DNA from: Alphaproteobacteria bacterium
Lineage (GTDB): Bacteria; Pseudomonadota; Alphaproteobacteria; Sphingomonadales; Sphingomonadaceae
Assembly: GCA_019232625.1 (NCBI GenBank)
Contig: JAFANP010000035.1
Coordinates: 77,512-141,511, forward strand
Reading direction: 5' to 3'
Length of the DNA: 64,000 nucleotides
In this document: in pieces, positions 58,437 through 64,000 of the stretch
Position numbering within the stretch: position 1 is the first letter of the stretch
Layout: each line of letters begins with the position of its first letter
The notes under the pieces: model-generated
Databases searched by the model: none
What the model was told of the DNA's origin: nothing
What the model saw: only the letters and a program-made list of their open reading frames with translations
Translations under genes and position numbers: made by a program

Positions 58437-59182
58437 GCGGCGCCGTCCGCCGGCCGTGGGGGGCGGCGCTGGCGGCGGCGCTCGCGCTCGCCGCCTGCTC
58501 TCCGGCCCAGCCGGACCGGGTGGCGGCGAGCGACTACGATTCCTTCTGGCTCTGGGCCGGAGTCAAGGCCGGGCCGGCCTTGTCCAGGGCGCGGACGCTC
58601 TATCTGCTCGACGGCGAGATACGCGCGCGGGCGCCGGGCCGCTACCTGGCGCTGCGGCCGGGCGTGCCGCGGCTGCCGGCGCCGGAGACCTGGCTGGTGG
58701 TCCGCACCGACACGCTCGACTGGGGAGGAGAAGAGGTCGCCCGCCTAAAGGCGCGGCTCGAGGCGTGGAGGGCGGCGGGCAACAGGGTGCAGGGCCTGCA
58801 GGTGGATTTCGACGCCCGGACGCGCGGGCTCGGCCGCTACGCCGCCTTCCTCGCGGCGCTTCGCCGGGCGCTCCCGCCGCGCTACCGTCTGTCCATCACC
58901 GGGCTCATGGACTGGAGCGCGAACGGCGATCCGGCCGCGCTCGCGGCGCTGGACGGCATCGTCGACGAAATCGTGATCCAGACCTATCGCGGACGCGACA
59001 CCATCCCCGGCTACGAGGCGTGGCTTCGGAGATTGCGGGGCTTTCGCCTTCCCTTCAAGATCGGGCTCGTCGAAGGCGGGCAGTGGCGCGCGCCGGCCGA
59101 GCTGGCGGCCGAACCGCGCTTCCGCGGCTATGTCGTCTTCCTCGTCAACCCACCGCCCCAGCCGGGCGCCCGGCGCCGCTAG
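58430..59182 (+). CDS. DUF3142-like lipoprotein, start uncertain
   Basis: The track starts at GTG 58520 (220 residues), but the same frame upstream encodes [22 protein letters not shown], a clear lipoprotein signal with lipobox LAAC. The real start must be upstream, perhaps the CTG at 58430, overlapping the previous stop; there is no ATG or GTG in frame nearby. The body ([85 protein letters not shown]) resembles the DUF3142 TIM-barrel-like family. It probably works with the preceding exported protein. Confidence 0.7.
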   Translation: MVGGAVRRPWGAALAAALALAACSPAQPDRVAASDYDSFWLWAGVKAGPALSRARTLYLLDGEIRARAPGRYLALRPGVPRLPAPETWLVVRTDTLDWGGEEVARLKARLEAWRAAGNRVQGLQVDFDARTRGLGRYAAFLAALRRALPPRYRLSITGLMDWSANGDPAALAALDGIVDEIVIQTYRGRDTIPGYEAWLRRLRGFRLPFKIGLVEGGQWRAPAELAAEPRFRGYVVFLVNPPPQPGARRR

Positions 59183-59240
59183 CGGGCACAGGGCGAGGCC
59201 GGCCTTTACTCCCGGGGACGCGGTGCCTTATCGCCCGGCC

Positions 59241-60797
59241 ATGACGACCCAGCCCGACTCCATCCTCATCGTCGATTTCGGCAGCCAGGTGACCCAGCTC
59301 ATCGCGCGGCGGGTACGGGAGGCGGGGGTGTATAGCGAGATCGCGCCGTTCACCCGCGCCGGCGAGGCGCTGGAGCGGCTGCGGCCGAAGGGGATCATCC
59401 TTTCGGGCGGGCCGGCCTCGGTGACGCTGCGCGACAGCCCCCGCGCCGACCCCGCCCTGTTCGAGGCGGGGGTGCCGCTGCTCGGCATCTGCTACGGCCA
59501 GCAGCTCATGGCCGAGCAATTGGGCGGGCGGGTCGTGACCGGCGACCATAGCGAGTTCGGCCGCGCCTTCATCGCCATCAAGGACGAATGCGCGCTGTTC
59601 GACGGCTTGTGGGCGCCGGGCGAGAGGCACCAGGTGTGGATGAGCCACGGCGACAAGGTGGAGGCGATCCCGCCCGGCTTCCGGATCGTCGCCCAGTCGG
59701 ACGGCGCGCCGTTCGCGGCCACGGCCGACGATGCGCGGCGGATGTACGGCGTCCAGTTCCATCCGGAAGTGGTCCACACGCCGGACGGCGCCCGGCTCAT
59801 CGCCAATTTCGTCCGCCACGTCTGCGGCCTCGCCGGCGACTGGACCATGGCCGAGTTCCGGGCCGCCAAGATCGCCGAGATCCGCGCCCAGGTGGGCGAC
59901 GGGCGGGTCATCTGCGGCCTTTCCGGGGGAGTCGACAGCGCGGTCGCTGCAGTGCTGATCCACGAGGCGATCGGCCACAGGCTGACCTGCGTGTTCGTCG
60001 ACCACGGGCTGATGCGCCAGGGGGAGGCGGAGCAGGTCGTGTCGCTGTTCCGCGGCCATTACAACATCCCGCTCGTCCACGTCGACGCGGAGGCGCTGTT
60101 CCTCTCCGGCCTCGCCGGAGTCGACGACCCGGAAGCCAAGCGCAAGTTCATCGGCAAGACCTTCATCGACATATTCGAGGCGGAGGCGAAGAAGATCGGC
60201 GGCGCCGACTTCCTCGCCCAGGGGACGCTCTATCCGGACGTCATCGAGAGCGTCAGCTTCACCGGCGGACCGTCCGTCACCATCAAGAGCCACCACAATG
60301 TCGGCGGACTTCCCGAGCGGATGGACATGAAGCTGGTCGAGCCGCTGCGCGAGCTGTTCAAGGACGAGGTGCGCGAGCTCGGCCGGGAGCTGGGCCTCCC
60401 CGAGGCCTTCGTCGGCCGCCATCCCTTCCCCGGTCCCGGGCTCGCCATCCGCATCCCGGGAGAAGTGACGAAGGCGCGCTGCGACATCCTGCGCAAGGCG
60501 GACTCCATCTATCTCGAGGAGATACGCGCCGCGGGGCTGTACGACGCGATCTGGCAGGCCTTCGCGGTGCTCCTGCCCGTGCGCACGGTGGGCGTGATGG
60601 GAGACGCGCGGACCTACGATTATGTCTGCGGCCTTCGCGCCGTGACGTCGACCGACGGAATGACCGCCGAGGCCTATCCGTTCGATGCCGCCTTCCTCGG
60701 CCGGGTGGCGACCCGCATCGTCAACGAGGTGCGCGGGATCAACCGCGTCGTCTACGACTGCACTTCGAAGCCGCCCGGCACCATTGAGTGGGAATAG
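59241..60797 (+). CDS. guaA: GMP synthase (glutamine-hydrolysing)
   Basis: From the ATG at 59241 the product is 518 residues. The class I amidotransferase domain has [26 protein letters not shown] (nucleophile cysteine near 82) and [12 protein letters not shown]. The ATP pyrophosphatase domain has [16 protein letters not shown], and the C-terminal dimerisation domain ends [14 protein letters not shown], the canonical terminus. It converts XMP to GMP in the cytoplasm. Confidence 0.98.
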   Translation: MTTQPDSILIVDFGSQVTQLIARRVREAGVYSEIAPFTRAGEALERLRPKGIILSGGPASVTLRDSPRADPALFEAGVPLLGICYGQQLMAEQLGGRVVTGDHSEFGRAFIAIKDECALFDGLWAPGERHQVWMSHGDKVEAIPPGFRIVAQSDGAPFAATADDARRMYGVQFHPEVVHTPDGARLIANFVRHVCGLAGDWTMAEFRAAKIAEIRAQVGDGRVICGLSGGVDSAVAAVLIHEAIGHRLTCVFVDHGLMRQGEAEQVVSLFRGHYNIPLVHVDAEALFLSGLAGVDDPEAKRKFIGKTFIDIFEAEAKKIGGADFLAQGTLYPDVIESVSFTGGPSVTIKSHHNVGGLPERMDMKLVEPLRELFKDEVRELGRELGLPEAFVGRHPFPGPGLAIRIPGEVTKARCDILRKADSIYLEEIRAAGLYDAIWQAFAVLLPVRTVGVMGDARTYDYVCGLRAVTSTDGMTAEAYPFDAAFLGRVATRIVNEVRGINRVVYDCTSKPPGTIEWE

Positions 60798-61046
60798 AAT
60801 TGTTCTAGATCCATGGCTTAGCGGCGGCGCGGGAACATTTCTCCGCCAATGCCGGAGGCGTAGAGCCGCAATGGACTCAGTTCATATTTAGATATAGGCT
60901 CCGGTCCCAGGGGGGTCACCGGCCACGATTATTTCCTGCTGGCGAGTTGCGGGTGTTGCCGCGCTGTGCACCGGTCCTTCTTTTTGTGCGCTTCAAGACG
61001 CGAGGAAGACACGACACCGATCTCACAACAAGTCAGGGGGAGACTT

Positions 61047-62270
61047 ATGAGGAAAGCGACAGCCTTTGGCGGCGCGGCAACGGCCGCCCTGCTGGCCGCG
61101 AGCGCGGCGACCTATGCCTTTGCGCAGGGTGGGCCCCTGCCTTGGGGCCAGTCGGCCGACCAGCTCGCCTGGGAGACCTTCGTTCAGGTGGTGGCGCCTT
61201 CGGGCCAGTTCATCGCCAACCCGAACGCCCCGGGGCCGGCCAGGGTGGAGTTCGAGACCTGGGCGTCCGACCAAGACATCTACACGGCGACTCCGCACTG
61301 GCCCGCGATCGGCTCGCCCAAGCGGCTCCAGCAGACCCTCCTCGGCACCGCCGGATTGCGGCACGGCTCCACGATCGAGGCGCCCGAGCCGGAATCGTGC
61401 AATCCCCCGAACGGCCAGCAGGCGGCCAAGGACGCCCGCTTCCCCGCCGGCGCCTGCATCGGCGAGGAGGTCCGCCGCAACTGGGCCTCCTATCAATATA
61501 TCGTGTCCAACGGGCTCTACACCCAGGCCGGTTTCGCGAAGGCCTATGCCAACAACCTTGTGGTCGACCTTCCGGCCGACGCGATCGAGTTCAAGGGCGA
61601 CTGGGTGAAGGTCAAGGACCTCGCGAAGTGGGTGAGCCTCACCCCCCAGCAGATCCACAATCTCTATTACGTCAACACGGCTACGAGCGGCGGCGAGACC
61701 ACGGAATTCGCGCTCGTCTCCTTCCACTTCAGCACCAAGCAGCAGAAGAACTGGGTGTGGGCGGATTTCGAGCATGAGAAGAATCCGGGCCGCTGCGACG
61801 TGATCGGCTGTCACGACAGCTACGGAGCGACGGTGCAGAACGTCCAGCCGCGGTCGACGAACTGGCAGCAATATGGCAGCTGCCAGAAGAGCCCGGCGGT
61901 CCTTTCGATGTTCGCCAATGGCGGCCTCGGCACGGTCTGGAGCCACTATTGCCTCAAGGGCTCCCAAATCTCCTTCACGACGCCTCGCTGGATCACCAAG
62001 AAGGTGAAGGTCGACGTGCCGACCCTGCTCGGCAACAGCGTGATCGAGGCGATCAACGCGGACGTGCCGATCAAGCAATCGTCCTGCATCAGCTGCCACG
62101 CTTATGCGTCTTTCAATTCCCAAGGCCAGTTCAACGGCCCGGCCTTGGGCAAGAGCCCCATCGGCAAGGTCAACCCCCAGTGGATGTCCGGCTTCCGCGC
62201 CAACGACTTCATCTGGGGCATCGTCGCGGCGTCGCCGCCGGCCCCGCCGCCCGCCGCGCCGACTCACTGA
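61047..62270 (+). CDS. Exported cytochrome-c-like protein
   Basis: From the ATG at 61047, behind GGGGGAGACTT, the product is 407 residues with a signal peptide ending near ATYAFAQ. One CxxCH heme site (SSCISCHAYASF) lies near residue 348. Another cysteine/histidine group CDVIGCHDS is not a standard heme motif. The first 250 residues (LAWETFVQVVAPSG..WPAIGSPKRLQQTLLG) resemble a family of exported proteins with a C-terminal single heme. The electron partner is unknown. A strong terminator follows. Confidence 0.78.
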   Translation: MRKATAFGGAATAALLAASAATYAFAQGGPLPWGQSADQLAWETFVQVVAPSGQFIANPNAPGPARVEFETWASDQDIYTATPHWPAIGSPKRLQQTLLGTAGLRHGSTIEAPEPESCNPPNGQQAAKDARFPAGACIGEEVRRNWASYQYIVSNGLYTQAGFAKAYANNLVVDLPADAIEFKGDWVKVKDLAKWVSLTPQQIHNLYYVNTATSGGETTEFALVSFHFSTKQQKNWVWADFEHEKNPGRCDVIGCHDSYGATVQNVQPRSTNWQQYGSCQKSPAVLSMFANGGLGTVWSHYCLKGSQISFTTPRWITKKVKVDVPTLLGNSVIEAINADVPIKQSSCISCHAYASFNSQGQFNGPALGKSPIGKVNPQWMSGFRANDFIWGIVAASPPAPPPAAPTH

Positions 62271-62292
62271 GGGCGGCGCCGACGCACTGGAG

Positions 62293-62324
62293 AACCCCGG
62301 GGCGCTCCCCGGGGTTCTTTTTTT
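62293..62324 (+). terminator. Rho-independent terminator of the cytochrome-like gene
   Basis: AACCCCGGGG-CGCT-CCCCGGGGTT is a perfect 10-bp stem followed by C and seven T residues, 22 bp after the stop codon. Confidence 0.93.
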
Positions 62325-62357
62325 GCGCGGCGTGCTTTGCACGGCATGGGGCGCAAG

Positions 62358-62383
62358 AAAAAGGGGCGCCGGAGCGCCCCTTT
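62358..62383 (-). terminator. Rho-independent terminator of the beta-helix gene
   Basis: On the minus strand AAAGGGGCGC-TCCG-GCGCCCCTTTTT forms a GC-rich stem followed by T residues, about 20 bp after the stop of the 62404-63387 gene. Together with the previous hairpin it separates the convergent genes. Confidence 0.85.
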
Positions 62384-62403
62384 CCCGGTAGGTCGCCGCC
62401 CCC

Positions 62404-63387
62404 TTACTTCTTGGGGATGGAAGGCGAGGTGAAGGCGCCGTCGACCTGGTTCCCGTCGAGACGGTTGTCGAGATAGGTCTGGATCTTGGCGAGGTTGGTG
62501 ATGAGCACCGCCTGCGATCCGAGGAAGCTGTTGCCGGTGATGGTGGTGTTGCCCACCCGCACGGTCGCCCCGGAGCCGTCGGCGCTGATGCCTTGCGCGC
62601 TGTTGTTGGCGATCAGCGAGTTCGTCACCTGGCCGCCGATCCCCGCCGAGCCGGCCGGCGCGATGAAGATGAGGCCGCCGCCCTGGGTGCCGCTGACCTC
62701 GCTGTTCTCGACGACGATCCCGACCCCGGCGCTCCCCAGGCCGGTCGTGTTGACGGTGATGCCCGAATTGGCGTTGCCGCGAATGAGGCTGTTGTTGATG
62801 ATGACCCGGCCCACGCCGGCGCCGGTGGGCTGGACGTTGATGCCGCCACCCGTCGCGCCGTTGCCGTTCTGGCTGATGGTGGTGTTGGAGATGAACAGGC
62901 TGGTCGTCGTCGTCGGCTGGAACGACACGCCGAAGCTGTTGGCCGAGTTGAAGCGGCGGATCACGCAATCCTCGATGTGGACCGCGCCCGCGGCGACGAT
63001 CCGCACGCCGTGGGTCGGCGGGCTGACGCCGAAGATGTCGAGGCCGCGGAGGGTGACCACGTCGGTCGAAAGCGCGTTGACGACGATGCCGTTGCCGCCG
63101 GCGAGGGCGCCGCCTTCGGTGTAGTGGCAGTCGATCGTCAGCGACTTGGTGATGGTGACCGCGCCGTAGCCGGCCGGATCGAGGCAGTTGATCTCGCCGC
63201 CCGCGGCGGTCTTCGAGATCGCGCCGGCGAAGGTCTTGCACGGCGCGGTGCGGCTGCACGGATTGACGTCGTCGCCGACGCCGGACACCCAGGTGCGGGT
63301 GGCCTGCGCGGACGCGGGCGCGGCGAAGCTCACCGCCGCGACGAACGCGGTCGCGGCATAAAACGCGGTCAATTTTCTCGATGTCAT
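62404..63387 (-). CDS. Exported right-handed beta-helix protein
   Basis: Two in-frame ATGs exist; the one at 63385-63387 has the better spacing from GGGGGAG and gives 327 residues. A signal peptide (AFYAATAFVAAVSFAAPASAQ) is followed by TRTWVSGVGDDVNPCSRTAPCKTFAGAISKTAAGGEINCLDPAGYGAVTITKSLTIDC, the entry module of a pectate-lyase-like beta-helix family. Repeated coils follow (VIINNSLIRGNANSGITVN, VENSEVSGTQGGGL, NTTITGNSFLG). No catalytic residues of polysaccharide lyases are evident. A paralogue lies upstream at the window end. Confidence 0.85.
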   Translation of the reverse strand: MTSRKLTAFYAATAFVAAVSFAAPASAQATRTWVSGVGDDVNPCSRTAPCKTFAGAISKTAAGGEINCLDPAGYGAVTITKSLTIDCHYTEGGALAGGNGIVVNALSTDVVTLRGLDIFGVSPPTHGVRIVAAGAVHIEDCVIRRFNSANSFGVSFQPTTTTSLFISNTTISQNGNGATGGGINVQPTGAGVGRVIINNSLIRGNANSGITVNTTGLGSAGVGIVVENSEVSGTQGGGLIFIAPAGSAGIGGQVTNSLIANNSAQGISADGSGATVRVGNTTITGNSFLGSQAVLITNLAKIQTYLDNRLDGNQVDGAFTSPSIPKK

Positions 63388-63606
63388 GATCATCTCCCCC
63401 TGGAGCGTGAGGCGGGAAAGTATAGCCGAGCCGCCCGGGATGAGAACCTTGATTTGGACTCGGGGGCGCGGAAACTAATCATAACCGCGCAACAATAAGC
63501 GAGCCGCTGCTAAGCTATGGAAATTGTTCGAACATTATTTGTTCCTGCGCCGCGCCGACTCTCGCGGCTTTGCTGAAACGCATTCGCGGCGATGAGCGGG
63601 GGACAT

Positions 63607-63642
63607 GAAAAAGGCCCCGAAAGCCGAAGCTTTCGAGGCCTT
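63607..63642 (-). terminator. Rho-independent terminator of the second beta-helix gene
   Basis: On the minus strand GGCCTCGAAAGC-TTCG-GCTTTCGGGGCC, with one mismatch, is followed by TTTTTC, about 20 bp after the stop of the 63662 gene. Confidence 0.88.
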
Positions 63643-63661
63643 CTCCCGATCAGGTTGGGAC

Positions 63662-64000
63662 TTACTGGGTGCCGAGCACCGCGCCGGTCGGCGTCTCGTT
63701 GCCGGCATTCCCGCGGATCGCATTGTTTCCATAGGAGAAGATGCTGCCGCTGGTAATATTGAGCCCGTCGGTCGCGCTGCCGGTGATCACCGTCCCGTAG
63801 ATGCGCGTCGTCGGCGAGCCGCCATTGCCGCTGAACACGCCGAACTGGTTGTTGGCGAAGAAGCTGTTGCTGATGTGGGTGGTGACGCTGGTCAGCTCCG
63901 CCGCGACCGCCGCCCCGGGATTGTGGCCGGTGATGGAAGCGTCGTTGATGAAGGCCAAGGTGTTGGCGCGCAGCTGGATCGCCGTCGTGCCGCCGCGGGC
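63662..64000 (-). CDS. C-terminal part of a second exported beta-helix protein (partial)
   Basis: The frame is open to the window end and encodes RGGTTAIQLRANTLAFINDASITGHNPGAAVAAELTSVTTHISNSFFANNQFGVFSGNGGSPTTRIYGTVITGSATDGLNITSGSIFSYGNNAIRGNAGNETPTGAVLGTQ. This is the same coil pattern as the 62404-63387 protein, including an asparagine ladder near the end. The start is outside the window; the ATG used in the track is internal. The two genes are tandem paralogues with separate terminators. Confidence 0.8.
   Translation of the reverse strand, partial: ARGGTTAIQLRANTLAFINDASITGHNPGAAVAAELTSVTTHISNSFFANNQFGVFSGNGGSPTTRIYGTVITGSATDGLNITSGSIFSYGNNAIRGNAGNETPTGAVLGTQ

Noticed and set aside
61790-61815. 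Second heme-binding site in CDVIGCHDS
   Set aside because: The spacing is C-x4-CH, not CxxCH, so only the CISCH site is counted.

Overview
The window is high-GC alphaproteobacterial chromosome, most likely from a member of the Sphingomonadales. That placement is an inference from gene content: the ATP-synthase zeta inhibitor / BolA / Grx4 neighbourhood, a six-domain S1 protein beside ihfB, frequent GTG/TTG starts, and a 14-bp-terminal intergenic repeat of sphingomonad style.

Layout. (1) 1-12.9 kb is ordinary chromosome: a metallo-beta-lactamase-fold hydrolase, a BlaI/M56-peptidase regulatory operon with a visible BlaI-type operator, zeta/bolA/grxD, a quinone oxidoreductase coupled to a PIN toxin whose Phd-type antitoxin is frameshifted, a second MBL hydrolase, a CoA-transferase operon, nadC, small membrane proteins, an ABC-type peptide-binding lipoprotein and a PilZ protein. 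(2) 13.03-40.92 kb is an integrated element of about 27.9 kb. (3) 41-64 kb returns to chromosome: ihfB, rpsA, two RTX-type calcium-binding repeat proteins, a FAD/Rieske oxidoreductase, a prolyl oligopeptidase, an ArsR/SRPBCC pair, guaA, a cytochrome-c-like protein and two beta-helix exported proteins, the last cut by the window end.

The element is the main interest. It has cut a chromosomal tRNA-Leu(UAA) gene in two inside the anticodon arm. The 3' half is at 12983-13041 and the 5' half at 40909-40949; the two acceptor-stem strands are perfectly complementary and both halves carry the 13-bp core GATTTTAAGTCTC. Neither end restores the gene. Instead the element carries its own tRNA-Leu(UAA) at 39235-39546, next to its integrase, and that gene is interrupted in the anticodon by a 223-nt group I intron. 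The element therefore appears to destroy a tRNA gene and supply a self-splicing replacement whose anticodon region can no longer act as an attachment site.

The cargo begins with a co-directional cluster at 14.9-23.5 kb, mostly overlapping or closely spaced, that looks like antiviral defence. It contains a sigma-70-like protein, a small acidic protein, a giant fusion of ImmA/IrrE metallopeptidase with UvrD helicase and a RecB-like Fe-S domain, then a bacterial ubiquitin-like conjugation operon (tandem-ubiquitin-fold modifier, E2, JAB deubiquitinase, E1; the BIL arrangement), with a sixth HEXXH metallopeptidase gene translationally coupled to the E1. Next come two tail-to-tail gene pairs (CDP-alcohol phosphatidyltransferase + membrane protein; spermidine-synthase-like + unknown), each flanked by a perfect 18-19 bp inverted repeat that contains or abuts the start codons, beside a second tyrosine recombinase. 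The remaining cargo (28.8-39 kb) is a decayed conjugative region with truncated coupling protein, truncated relaxase and frameshifted genes, plus small hypothetical proteins and a sterol-desaturase-family enzyme.
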